NCBI RefSeq assembly: GCF_002394865.1
Contig: NZ_DGUZ01000023.1
Span: 219,981 to 263,758 of the forward strand
Direction: 5' to 3'
Source: Fibrobacter sp. UBA4297
Lineage (GTDB): Bacteria > Fibrobacterota > Fibrobacteria > Fibrobacterales > Fibrobacteraceae
DNA length: 43,778 nt
The stretch's first letter is position 1. Each line of letters begins with the position of its first letter. Positions 8,483-16,805 of the stretch are shown here, in pieces. The notes under the pieces were generated by a model, which was not told the DNA's origin, did not search any database, and saw nothing but the letters and a program-made list of their open reading frames with translations. Made by a program: the position numbers and the translations under genes.

Positions 8483-10552
8483 CTATTTTTTATTTTTCAC
8501 ACAACGAACAAAAAAGGGTGATCGTTCTGAAATATAAGTGTGACTATTTAAATCATATTCACTTTCATTAAACCTCATTTGATAATCGACACACGCCGTC
8601 CAAAGTTCACTTCCTTCCTGCAATACACCAAAACCATACTTATCTACACCATTTGCATTAAACTTATAATTAACCCATCCAATATCACTCCTTAAAGCAT
8701 CTAACACCGATATTCCCGGGCTATTTTTCAAAACAAAGTCAATCAACTCCCTTACTTCAGATGTATCCGGCAAATGCCACCCTTCAGGACAAATTCCTTG
8801 TACCGGATAAGTAAGAGAGTATCTATTTTCCCATCCTAACCCCGTTCTCACACTATCCATTATTTCACTCCATGTATAAGCACGCCCATACAAGCGACAA
8901 TCTGCCGAATCCAAACGCGCCCCAGAACTCGTCGCACATTTATACCCTCTTGAAGTACTCGGATACTCATATTTCAGATTTTCTGCCATCCATATTTGAT
9001 TACCTATAGTAACAACACCATAAGTTTTATTATCTCGCGAATCTGTCATAGTGGCCATTGTCTTTGATGGGCGAGAACCAGTAAAATGCCATTTGAGTCC
9101 ATCATATGCATTTTCAGTGCATTCGTAATCTCGAATCCAAAACTTATTAGTATACGAACCTTTTTCCCCTAATGCACGATAATTACACACTTTTCCAATA
9201 AGAGTATCAGATGCTGTTGCTAGAGAAAAATTCCCCCCTTCATATGAACAATAAAATTTTTTCCCATCATACTTGCCTTTGCTATTTTTTGCGACAAAAA
9301 AATTACCAACATCTTCCGAGCCACAATCAATAGGCAACCCATACTCACCATCAAAAAAATCCATCTTCATAGAATGAGAACGTAAAGAATCATACGCATA
9401 GTCAGCTATTTCGGCACGCAATTGAGTATCATCCCATTTTCCATCTTTTTCTATATCTGCGGACATTTTACTCAAACGTTCAGAAACTTCCGCTACAGTT
9501 AAATCACCCTGCATCAGCATCGAAATCGCGCGTAAAACATTATCATGGACATCCTCAAGAATCAAATCTTCAAAATCTTCAATATCGGTGGTATCATAAT
9601 GAAAAGCTTTTAAAATTTCTGCACGGGCTTGCCTTTTAGCAGCCTTGAATTTCATCTTATCAACCGTCACCAAATGATAAACACGAGGATATTCCAAATG
9701 AGTTAACACATTAACATTCGCTGAATTTCTGTTAGATATATCTGTTATCGCATTCAACGTAATCATATCTCTTGTCCGTTCATTAGTCACTTCATTTAAA
9801 TAATAACCGGTCGCCTGCATCAAAACATACTGACTGACCAAATTTCTCGAAGTGAACTTAAAATGTCCATCATCAGAATCTATTCGGCTCACAAAATTTC
9901 CATTCGTTTGCTTCAACGTTTTTCCATCCTGCAACTCATATAAATACACAACAGAGCCTTTTACAAACGGTCCCTTCTGTGAATACCCAGACAAAGAATC
10001 CATTGAAATTGCAATCGCAGAATCTTCGTCCACAACAGCAGAAATCACCCCCGAAGTATCTTCAGGATTTTCTTTTGGAACTGCCAAATCAGCAATCGGC
10101 AAATTAACAACCACGCTATCTTTGCCACATATAATCACAGAACGTTTAACATCTTTATCATAACGGATACTACAGCCAGTTCCATTCGCTCCATTTTTCC
10201 CAGCAGATCCATTCGAAACAACCGCAACAGAATCACCATTACACATCACTTTATAGCCAGATTTATCGCTCAACAAAGTGGTAAAACACGCGGCCTCTTT
10301 CAAATAGTCGGTCGTTGTTAATTTTTGCCATTCACTATTTACACACACACGTAAAGAAGAATCTTTCTTTACAAACACTTCTTGCTTTTCATGCTTAGCA
10401 TCACAATCAGGAAGTTTTTCATCATCCTGAAAGATTTCTAAAGATGCATACGACACTTGAGTCACATCTGTCACAGTTTCATCATCGCCACAACCAACAA
10501 AAGCACAAGTAAAAGCGACCAACAAAAACAGGATATTTTTCTTAAGATTCAT
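8483..10552 (-). CDS. FISUMP lipoprotein paralogue
   Basis: 689 residues from ATG 10552, which has GGGGG five bases upstream; a GTG at 10564 would begin next to the previous stop but would place four residues before the signal peptide. Lipobox FVGC. The order of modules matches the neighbours: Cys unit (LSDKSGYKVMCNGDSVAV plus NGSAGKNGANGTGC), a short linker, the shared module (SGYSQKGPFVKGSVVYLYEL, KQTNGNFVSRIDSDDGHF, NLVSQYVLMQATGYYLNEV, NVNVLTHLEYPRV), a Cys-bounded segment, and a FISUMP domain (about 500-689: WMAENLKYEYP, CPEGWHLPD, FFVRCVKN). It has no Ser-rich linker, unlike most relatives here. Function unknown. Confidence 0.87.
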   Translation of the reverse strand: MNLKKNILFLLVAFTCAFVGCGDDETVTDVTQVSYASLEIFQDDEKLPDCDAKHEKQEVFVKKDSSLRVCVNSEWQKLTTTDYLKEAACFTTLLSDKSGYKVMCNGDSVAVVSNGSAGKNGANGTGCSIRYDKDVKRSVIICGKDSVVVNLPIADLAVPKENPEDTSGVISAVVDEDSAIAISMDSLSGYSQKGPFVKGSVVYLYELQDGKTLKQTNGNFVSRIDSDDGHFKFTSRNLVSQYVLMQATGYYLNEVTNERTRDMITLNAITDISNRNSANVNVLTHLEYPRVYHLVTVDKMKFKAAKRQARAEILKAFHYDTTDIEDFEDLILEDVHDNVLRAISMLMQGDLTVAEVSERLSKMSADIEKDGKWDDTQLRAEIADYAYDSLRSHSMKMDFFDGEYGLPIDCGSEDVGNFFVAKNSKGKYDGKKFYCSYEGGNFSLATASDTLIGKVCNYRALGEKGSYTNKFWIRDYECTENAYDGLKWHFTGSRPSKTMATMTDSRDNKTYGVVTIGNQIWMAENLKYEYPSTSRGYKCATSSGARLDSADCRLYGRAYTWSEIMDSVRTGLGWENRYSLTYPVQGICPEGWHLPDTSEVRELIDFVLKNSPGISVLDALRSDIGWVNYKFNANGVDKYGFGVLQEGSELWTACVDYQMRFNESEYDLNSHTYISERSPFFVRCVKNKK

Positions 10553-10564
10553 AATAGCCCCCAC

Positions 10565-12550
10565 TTAATTTTTTTTGCATCGGACAGCATAGAATTCATC
10601 CAAGTTGCAATATGGCAAACTCATGCTCGTCCATTGATTATGGAATATACGGCAACGAATGATTACATCATTTTCATCATCATAATACATGGTCGATGAA
10701 AAATAAGTGATACGGTAATCATATTCACCAGGTTCTTCATCATAATGCGTATAGAGTGGTTTAGCAGCAAAGCCATAATCATCCGTTCCATTACCACTTC
10801 CAAGCCATCCTTCAGTCGCCTTAAGCCTTGCATCAACCCAATCAGGAACAGAAAGACCGTGAGTACCATACGAACCATTATACCATAAATTATTTATAGC
10901 CTCTTCATAAGTTGTTTCGGTCCACACTTCCATCAACTGATCTTCCCATTCCTTGAATGAAGGAATATGCCAACCATCAGGGCAAATCCCCTGAGTCCCC
11001 CCCTTTTCAAGACTAATTGAATCCAATATATCTCTTCCACGTATTTCATACTTAAGCAATCCTGGATTATCAGCATTCTCTACAGCAAGGTCTTCGGCCA
11101 TCCAAATTTGCTTTCCTATAAAAGCAACGTTATAATACAAACCTGTTTTCGGGTCATCCATTTTCACACGCCATATTCCATTTTCACATCCAAGATAAAA
11201 CTTGTCCAATTCACTCTTGGCATTCAATAGTTGAATAACCTTTCCTTCATTACTAGCAGTACACGCATCAACACCATATTCCACGGACACAAAATTCTTG
11301 ATAATCGATTCAAATTCAGGAACATCCCCTAAATTCCACCCTTTGACATTGGCACGGATTCTCTGTAAAAACGGAAGAATTTTTACAGCTCCATCCGCAA
11401 TTTTTATAGTCAAAGACTCATCCAAAATACCATCTTTTTCCAAATCAGCAGAAATTGCCGAAAGTATATCCGTCAGCTCCGCAATAGAACGTGTACTCTG
11501 TAACATCACCGATATAGCCAAGAGTGCAGCATTACCCTTATTAGTACCAAACACGCTTAAGTCTTCAGACTCTCCCACTCCTGTTGTATCGATATGGAAC
11601 GCTTTCAAAATTTCAGACTGGGCTTTATGTTTAGCAGCCTTGACCTTCATTTTTTCTTTCGTCACCAAGTAAAACACACGGTCATATTCCAAATGCGTCA
11701 ACAAGTTCACATTAGCGCGGCTACGTTTCGATACATCCGTGAGCGCAAACAACGTCAAATCATCCGATGTTGTTCGCCCAGTCACTTCATTCTTGTAATA
11801 ACCATTCGCTACAAGCAATGCATACTGGCTTACCAAATTACGTGCAGAAATTCTAAAGAATCCATCATTAGAATTGATAACCCCCATAAAATTTCCATTT
11901 GTCTGCTTCAACGTGCGACCATCCGTCAACTCATAAAGGCGAACATTACTCCCTTGCACAAAAGGACCTTTTTGAGAAAAGCCACTCATCGAATCAAGCG
12001 AAGTCTGCACAGCCTCTTCATCTAATGAAGAAGATGAAACAACAACTTTTGAACTACTACTTACTTTTACGGAGCTACTACTCGATTTTCCAGAATCTTT
12101 ATCCATATCAAAAATCAAGGAATCGTTTTTACATACGACCTTTACGAAAGTCGTATTTTTTATTTGCGTCGCACTGCACATCTGCGAAGCATTTTGTCCA
12201 TTTTCACCTTTCTTACCATTTTCACCATTCAACAGAACTCCGACCGAATCCCCGTTGCAGACAATCTTTATGCCACTACTATCCGAAAGTGCCTGTGTTT
12301 TGCACGAATAGGAGCCCGCTGTCGATTTGGCTCTAAACCATTCATCGCCAGTGCAAACGAAAGTGGTCGATTCGCTCTTTACCCATGCTTGAGCCCCTTT
12401 ATTCTCGGAACCACAATCTGGAAGTGCATCCAAATCCGCCACGATTTCCATGCCGGGTTGAGTCACCTGTGTAATATTTTCGGTGGTAATGTCGTCACCG
12501 CAAGCGGCGAGAGCAAATACAGGCCATAGCCGAAAAAGACATTTTTTCAT
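10565..12550 (-). CDS. FISUMP-like lipoprotein paralogue with divergent C-terminus
   Basis: 661 residues. Signal MKKCLFRLWPVFALAAC gives lipobox LAAC. It has the Cys unit with Gly-Asn repeat (CNGDSVGVLLNGENGKKGENGQNASQMC), a Ser-rich linker, then the shared module (SGFSQKGPFVQGSNVRLYEL, LKQTNGNFMGVINSNDGFF, NVNLLTHLEYDRV, FGTNKGNAALLAISVMLQ). The C-terminal FISUMP domain (about 463-661) is degenerate: the DSRDGxxY start has become DDPKTGLYYNVAFIG, although IWMAEDL, CPDGWHIPS, YGFAAKP and YAVRCKK remain. The stop codon directly abuts the region before the next gene, so translation may be coupled. Function unknown. Confidence 0.86.
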   Translation of the reverse strand: MKKCLFRLWPVFALAACGDDITTENITQVTQPGMEIVADLDALPDCGSENKGAQAWVKSESTTFVCTGDEWFRAKSTAGSYSCKTQALSDSSGIKIVCNGDSVGVLLNGENGKKGENGQNASQMCSATQIKNTTFVKVVCKNDSLIFDMDKDSGKSSSSSVKVSSSSKVVVSSSSLDEEAVQTSLDSMSGFSQKGPFVQGSNVRLYELTDGRTLKQTNGNFMGVINSNDGFFRISARNLVSQYALLVANGYYKNEVTGRTTSDDLTLFALTDVSKRSRANVNLLTHLEYDRVFYLVTKEKMKVKAAKHKAQSEILKAFHIDTTGVGESEDLSVFGTNKGNAALLAISVMLQSTRSIAELTDILSAISADLEKDGILDESLTIKIADGAVKILPFLQRIRANVKGWNLGDVPEFESIIKNFVSVEYGVDACTASNEGKVIQLLNAKSELDKFYLGCENGIWRVKMDDPKTGLYYNVAFIGKQIWMAEDLAVENADNPGLLKYEIRGRDILDSISLEKGGTQGICPDGWHIPSFKEWEDQLMEVWTETTYEEAINNLWYNGSYGTHGLSVPDWVDARLKATEGWLGSGNGTDDYGFAAKPLYTHYDEEPGEYDYRITYFSSTMYYDDENDVIIRCRIFHNQWTSMSLPYCNLDEFYAVRCKKN

Positions 12551-12592
12551 AAGAGCTCCCCTTCCAATTTAAAGTAGGCAATCTTTACATTA

Positions 12593-13501
12593 TCACTTCT
12601 TTATGCATCGAACCGATGCATAGCTTTCATTTTCTAGCCCAAACACCGCAGTAAAATTGTCACTATCCGCAGTAAGGCTCAGCGTCTGGTGAGAATAAGA
12701 AACCTTCGTTGATGAGGTCCACCAATAACCTAGAGAACCGACTTGATCACATTCTTTTTCTTCATCACACTTGCCTCCAGGCAACGCCGTAAATCCGACG
12801 TTATCATCGCCATTTTCTCCAGACCAACCTGCAGTTGCCTTGAGATGTTTTCCAGCATCATAATCGCGGAGTTCATTTTTCTTGAGCGAAAACTCTGCAA
12901 TGGCATTGTATTCATCAGCAGTCGGGAGTCGCCAACCCGATGGGCACGCCACATTTGCAGCATCATAGTCATACAAGAGTCCATATTTTTCGCAATTCGA
13001 ATTATCGCCGCCGTAACACATGGTATTGCCAGAACTCGGAACATATCGCAAATTTTCCTTAGTCCAGCACTGTTCATTTATTTTAACAGTCTTGTATTTA
13101 ACATCTCCGCGAGTCACCGTAGAATCGCCACAAGTCCATGTCGAAACACTGCTAGACGAAGCTGTTTCTGAGCTACTCGACTTAATCGTTTCAGATTTCT
13201 TGCTAGAACTCGAAGAACTATTCGAGGACTTTTCTGAACTGCTGGACACAGAAGATGTTGACGTCTTTTCTTCCTTGCTAGAACTCGAATTTTTCGTTTC
13301 CACTACCGAGCTACTCGAGCTGACAGAAGAACTGGACGATTTAACCTCATCCACACTAGCCTCGTAATTATCGGCACCGGGATCCATCGGATTATCTCTA
13401 TCGCCGATATCGGCGCAAGAAACCAAAATAAAAAGACAGGAGATTGCCGCAGTCGATAAGCCCACTCGCAATGACATTTTTGATTCATTATAAAAAAGCA
13501 T
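12593..13501 (-). CDS. Short FISUMP lipoprotein
   Basis: 302 residues. ATG 13501 is preferred over the in-frame ATG at 13477 because a strong ribosome binding site (AGGGAGG, seven bases away) precedes it. The signal peptide ends at lipobox LVSC (about residue 29), followed by IGDRDNPMDPGADNYE, a motif often seen just after the lipobox in Fibrobacter proteins. A long Ser/Thr/Glu-rich linker (about 50-120) follows, then a single FISUMP domain (about 125-302: KYKTVKINEQCWTKENLRY, CPSGWRLPT, VGFTALPGG, SVRCIKK). It lacks the large N-terminal module of its neighbours. It lies 11 bp after the PEGA gene. A surface location is likely; function unknown. Confidence 0.87.
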   Translation of the reverse strand: MLFYNESKMSLRVGLSTAAISCLFILVSCADIGDRDNPMDPGADNYEASVDEVKSSSSSVSSSSSVVETKNSSSSKEEKTSTSSVSSSSEKSSNSSSSSSKKSETIKSSSSETASSSSVSTWTCGDSTVTRGDVKYKTVKINEQCWTKENLRYVPSSGNTMCYGGDNSNCEKYGLLYDYDAANVACPSGWRLPTADEYNAIAEFSLKKNELRDYDAGKHLKATAGWSGENGDDNVGFTALPGGKCDEEKECDQVGSLGYWWTSSTKVSYSHQTLSLTADSDNFTAVFGLENESYASVRCIKK

Positions 13502-13512
13502 GACAAACCTCC

Positions 13513-14787
13513 CTAGAAAACAAAGAATACAATGGCGCCAGCACCGATCAAGCCACCACCGACTCCATAGAAGATGTTTCGCATAGTCTTTGCAGATTCA
13601 ACTTTATCCCATTGGTCATCAAAATCTTTCTTGTTATCAAAACTTGCCTTATCGTATTTTTTGCGTTCATCTTTTACAACCGCATTTTCGTAAATACCGA
13701 CACCCACACTGGCAAGGCCCAAAACCATCATCGCTATAGAAACCGGCTTTGTTACAGCCGAACGCTTTTCCTTCGCCATCGCAGCACGGGCAGCTTCATC
13801 AGCAGCCTTCTGCTCCGCAGAAGCAAGCGAATCGGCGCGGAGTTCATCAACCGTAGGTTTCGCATTCCGCAATTTATGTGTTATATTCAATTTATCCGTA
13901 TTCAGCCATTCAATCACAACAGTTTCGCGGAACTCATCCTCGCCAACTTCAACTTTAGCACAAACAGGAATGCGCCCAACAAAAGGCGTACGACCTACCA
14001 TCGAACCATTTACAAACACGGGCACCTCGCGAGATTTCCCGTTAAATTCCGTCGCTAAAGAGAAACTCCCCATGGCTGCATCAAGCGAATTGTTCACCGA
14101 TACCGTTTTACCGCTCATCACGTTCACTTTAAATTTTTGCGGTTCATAACAACGGTGAATAAATTCTACTTCATGAACACCTGGATTCAATTCCCATGTA
14201 CCGCGTGCATACTTGCGACCGTCCTTCTTGCTTTCGCCATCGATATTGATCAACAGTTCCGCTTCATGCCCCACCTTGTCCGTCAGCACCGGCTGCAAGT
14301 CGATTTTTCCGAAAGAGCTTGACAAAATACGCGAAAAGAGTCCATTCGATTTTTGGCGAATTTCCACTTCGAGAGATTCAATGTCGGGAGCCTTGGAACT
14401 AAAGCTACCCATGAGTTTATTTCCAGCCGTTTCATAGAGTTCGACCGTAATCGTCAAGTTGTTTGCAAAACGGCCAACATGCCCTTGCGCCACATAGTCA
14501 GCAGAAATATTTTTGCCGGTTTCCACAAGGCAACTTCCTTCGCAGTCTTCCACGGCTTTGCCCGGCGGGAGCATCATGCTGATATTTTCGCGAGTCATGA
14601 TGGTATAGTTCTGTTCTGCAGGGAGAACCTTCACCGCCTCAGAACGCAACACATCGGTAAGATACTGTTTATCTTCGAGCGTGACAACATCCTTCGCGGA
14701 GGTAGTTTCAAGAACAGCCACATGTGTCGCAAAAGCGGGAATAACCGACAGCAAGAAAACAATATTTAATTTGTATAAGATATTCAT
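13513..14787 (-). CDS. PEGA-domain exported protein with two C-terminal TM segments
   Basis: 424 residues with an N-terminal signal peptide (cleavage near AFA-THVAV). The first 130 residues (VAVLETTSAKDVVTLEDKQYLTDVLRSEAVKVLP, YTIMTRENI) resemble the CsgG/TolB-type N-terminal fold found in proteins that sense or assemble envelope components. The middle has a PEGA-like beta segment (GTWELNPGVHEVEFIHRCYEPQKFKVNV, VPVFVNGSMVGRTPFVGRIPV). An Ala/Glu/Lys-rich coiled-coil-like stretch (about 310-345) leads to two hydrophobic helices near 350-366 and 405-424. Gaps of 2 bp to the thioredoxin gene and 11 bp to the FISUMP gene indicate one operon. A role in envelope assembly or surface display is inferred from context. 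Confidence 0.75.
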   Translation of the reverse strand: MNILYKLNIVFLLSVIPAFATHVAVLETTSAKDVVTLEDKQYLTDVLRSEAVKVLPAEQNYTIMTRENISMMLPPGKAVEDCEGSCLVETGKNISADYVAQGHVGRFANNLTITVELYETAGNKLMGSFSSKAPDIESLEVEIRQKSNGLFSRILSSSFGKIDLQPVLTDKVGHEAELLINIDGESKKDGRKYARGTWELNPGVHEVEFIHRCYEPQKFKVNVMSGKTVSVNNSLDAAMGSFSLATEFNGKSREVPVFVNGSMVGRTPFVGRIPVCAKVEVGEDEFRETVVIEWLNTDKLNITHKLRNAKPTVDELRADSLASAEQKAADEAARAAMAKEKRSAVTKPVSIAMMVLGLASVGVGIYENAVVKDERKKYDKASFDNKKDFDDQWDKVESAKTMRNIFYGVGGGLIGAGAIVFFVF

Positions 14788-14789
14788 AA

Positions 14790-15368
14790 TTACTCGACCT
14801 CGCCCTTGAGAATACTTATGTAATCTTCGCCTTTGGAGCCAATCAAAATCTGCGGATGCATCGATTTATCGACCAAAAGAGTTTTGGGCAAATCCATATT
14901 TTCACCTTCTTTCACAAGGCCAAAACCTTGCGTAAGGCGACCAAACGGATCCACCACGGCATTCAATTTTTCTAGCGAGAACGTGGCCAGATACTTAGTC
15001 AGCATTTCCTTATCGCGTTCGCCCACATTCACCAAAACCACAGCCGTTTTCGCAGCCTCTAGAGCAGATGCATTCGCAGAAATCATCTTCAAGCCTTCGC
15101 GACAATGTAAGCACCAAGACGCATAATACACAAGAGCCACACGATCAGACTTCTGAGCAAGCGCTTTCAAGTGATTACGCGTAAACGGCGCATTATCGTT
15201 CTGCAGTTCAAACACCGCAAACCACGGCAACGAATCCTGGATAGCCGTTGGGAGCGGTAACTTCACGGATTTTGCGGTAGGTTCCGCAGCTAACGAAACC
15301 GTTACCGAGGACAACACCAGCAAACAAACCATAATCCACGCATTTATAATATTTTTTCCACGTTTCAT
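14790..15368 (-). CDS. Exported thioredoxin-fold protein (TlpA-like)
   Basis: 192 residues with signal peptide (cleavage near SLA-AEP). The active-site motif is YYASWCLHCREG (CLHC), with NVGERDKEMLTKYLATF and the VDPFGRLTQGFGLVKEG and PKTLLVDKS stretches typical of TlpA/ResA-like thioredoxin folds. It probably acts in the periplasm as a thiol-disulfide or disulfide-reducing protein. It sits between the LPP20-like and PEGA genes with gaps of 3 and 2 bp. The downstream lipoproteins contain several paired cysteines, so a role in their folding is a reasonable inference but not shown. Confidence 0.8.
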   Translation of the reverse strand: MKRGKNIINAWIMVCLLVLSSVTVSLAAEPTAKSVKLPLPTAIQDSLPWFAVFELQNDNAPFTRNHLKALAQKSDRVALVYYASWCLHCREGLKMISANASALEAAKTAVVLVNVGERDKEMLTKYLATFSLEKLNAVVDPFGRLTQGFGLVKEGENMDLPKTLLVDKSMHPQILIGSKGEDYISILKGEVE

Positions 15369-15371
15369 AGA

Positions 15372-16406
15372 TTACCTCATTATCCAACGGTCAATTTCAT
15401 ATTTCCAGCCTTGAACAAAGTCATTCTTCGATGCATTCTTGACAAGTTTTGCCCTTGCTTCGTCCAAATCAAAACGCCCCGTTCCTTTGAGTGAACCTCC
15501 CAAAGTAAAGTACGTTTCGCCATTACACGATTTGCCATTCAGTGCAACCGATTCAGTACATGAAACCCCAAGAGTCCCTTCCTTACAAGTGGGTGATGAA
15601 ATATCCAAATCAAGCACAAGGCCCTCCTCGCAAGATCCGTTCAAGCTCTGGAGTTTGATATCACCCAAAATCTGTTCCAGCAGAATTTTTCCCTCTTCGG
15701 TTTCAAAATCACCATAAGTGTAAACTTTGTATTTACTCTTAAAATTGATATAGTTTTCAGTAGCCTTCGCATAGCTATTATCTATTTCAGCCGAATTTTC
15801 ATTGAAACCGAGTGATTGCAAAACAAGCAGCAAATCCCTGTACTTCGAATAGGCGACCGTCATTTTTTCGTAGTTATCCTTCTTTCCAAGCGGATGTGTC
15901 GTATTCAAAAGAACCGCTACTGCAGCCATCAATTCATCGCGATTTTTATGCAAATCATCTCGATAAGGTTTTGCGGCATCGCTCTTGGACATGCAAGCCA
16001 CAACGCCCACAACACCATCATGGGCAAACGTTTCGCGCACATGTACATCTTGACGGTTGCGAAGTTCAATGGACACTTGCGACTTACGATCAAACGACGA
16101 CGAAATCGACTCCTCGCCAGCGGCGGAAACATCCGACTTCACCTGCATAACGCTTGTCGAAACCACCGAACTCTGAATTTGGGTCGCAACCTGCGATACA
16201 GCACTATTCAAAGCCTGGTCATAATCACTTGCAAGGCCAGCGCCACGGAGTTCTCCTTCGGAACACGAGACCAAATCCAATTCCTGAGATACGGACATTT
16301 TAGGCGTGGAGCGATGAGACTTGGCTTTTTTCTCAGAAGCGCAGCCAGACAACACCGCAACACCTAAAATTGCCACAAGGAGATAAATATAAAGCTTAAT
16401 AGACAT
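15372..16406 (-). CDS. LPP20-family lipoprotein
   Basis: 344 residues with lipobox LSGC. The segment after the signal (GELRGAGLASDYDQALNSAVSQVATQIQSSVVSTSVM) is the ACIGxG-like stretch plus Ala-rich helix of LPP20/LPP-like lipoproteins. The C-terminal half has CEEGLVLDLDISSPTCKEG and SVALNGKSC, with probable disulfides. LPP20-like proteins often sit with CsgG/PEGA-type genes in envelope operons. ATG 16406 has a strong ribosome binding site (GGAGGGGAGG about eight bases upstream). It is the first gene of the minus-strand operon running to 6321. Confidence 0.8.
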   Translation of the reverse strand: MSIKLYIYLLVAILGVAVLSGCASEKKAKSHRSTPKMSVSQELDLVSCSEGELRGAGLASDYDQALNSAVSQVATQIQSSVVSTSVMQVKSDVSAAGEESISSSFDRKSQVSIELRNRQDVHVRETFAHDGVVGVVACMSKSDAAKPYRDDLHKNRDELMAAVAVLLNTTHPLGKKDNYEKMTVAYSKYRDLLLVLQSLGFNENSAEIDNSYAKATENYINFKSKYKVYTYGDFETEEGKILLEQILGDIKLQSLNGSCEEGLVLDLDISSPTCKEGTLGVSCTESVALNGKSCNGETYFTLGGSLKGTGRFDLDEARAKLVKNASKNDFVQGWKYEIDRWIMR

Positions 16407-16580
16407 AAATACAGCCTCCCCTCCATCGTCTTTTTAGGACCGCCACCATTAAATAATAAAATCGTAATCATATAATAATATATAACAAAAAAATCGTAAT
16501 GAGCTAAAATTTCTTTACAATAAGGCCATTTTTCCGCCAAACGTGACCCAACGCAATATTCCAAATTGGAGCGGTTTACA
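16407..16580 (-). promoter_or_regulatory. Leader and likely promoter region of the LPP20-PEGA-FISUMP operon
   Basis: The 174 bp before the LPP20-like gene are strongly AT-rich (runs such as TTGTTATATATTATTATATG on the minus strand at 16460-16495). They end in a GGAGGGGAGG ribosome binding site. I cannot fix the -35/-10 elements. A UUCG hairpin terminator bounds the region upstream. Confidence 0.4.
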
Positions 16581-16605
16581 TAAAAAAATCCTCGCCGAAG
16601 CGAGG
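16580..16605 (-). terminator. UUCG-loop terminator, left member of the pair around the toxin-antitoxin locus
   Basis: On the minus strand CCTCGC-TTCG-GCGAGG is followed by ATTTTTTT. It is almost identical to 17255-17279 (one mismatch, one A-run indel). The two copies form direct repeats about 650 bp apart. Confidence 0.65.
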
Positions 16606-16607
16606 GG

Positions 16608-16643
16608 TTGCTTTTCTGCATAGAATTTCATATATTTATCCAT
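16608..16643 (+). promoter_or_regulatory. Promoter of the antitoxin RNA
   Basis: TTGCTT (16608-16613) and TATATT (16631-16636) are separated by exactly 17 bp. Transcription would start near 16643, five bases before the first 51-bp repeat. This matches the arrangement of type III toxin-antitoxin loci. The -10 differs from TATAAT at one base and the -35 from TTGACA at two. Confidence 0.6.
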
Positions 16644-16750
16644 AGATAGGGTGGAAGGGTGTCCACCTGAGATAAAAAAGAAAGCCCAAATGGATGACAG
16701 GGTGGTAGAGCGACCACCTGAGATAAAAAAGAAAGCTCATTAGATGAGAC
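16643..16750 (+). ncRNA. Type III antitoxin RNA: two tandem 51-bp hairpin repeats
   Basis: Copies start at 16648 and 16699 (period 51). Each begins AGGGTGG, has an 8-nt loop, then CCACC, so GGTGG/CCACC forms a 5-bp stem. Loop bases differ (AAGGGTGT and TAGAGCGA) while both stem arms are kept. The following 18 bases, TGAGATAAAAAAGAAAGC, are identical in both copies. The A-rich stretch is the type of site that ToxN-family nucleases cut. There is no open reading frame. In type III systems such repeats are processed by the toxin and bind it as an RNA-protein complex. Only two repeats are present, which is few for the class. Confidence 0.7.
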
Positions 16751-16786
16751 CGTTTTTTATATATCATAAAAAACGGTCTTTTTTTT
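16748..16786 (+). terminator. Terminator between antitoxin RNA and toxin gene
   Basis: A perfect 13-bp stem, GACCGTTTTTTAT / ATAAAAAACGGTC, with a 5-nt loop is followed by eight T. It ends 20 bp before the toxin ATG. In type III systems this terminator limits read-through so that RNA antitoxin exceeds toxin mRNA. Confidence 0.85.
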
Positions 16787-16805
16787 GTTTAAAAAAGGAT
16801 TCACC

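Noticed and set aside
16364..16621. Small minus-strand ORF upstream of the LPP20-like gene
   Set aside because: It runs through the UUCG terminator and overlaps the promoter and ribosome binding site region, with no protein motif.
16643..16750. Riboswitch or sRNA unrelated to the toxin
   Set aside because: Exact two-fold repeat with A-rich tails and a terminator directly before a ToxN-like gene fits a type III antitoxin better. I do not see a known riboswitch core.
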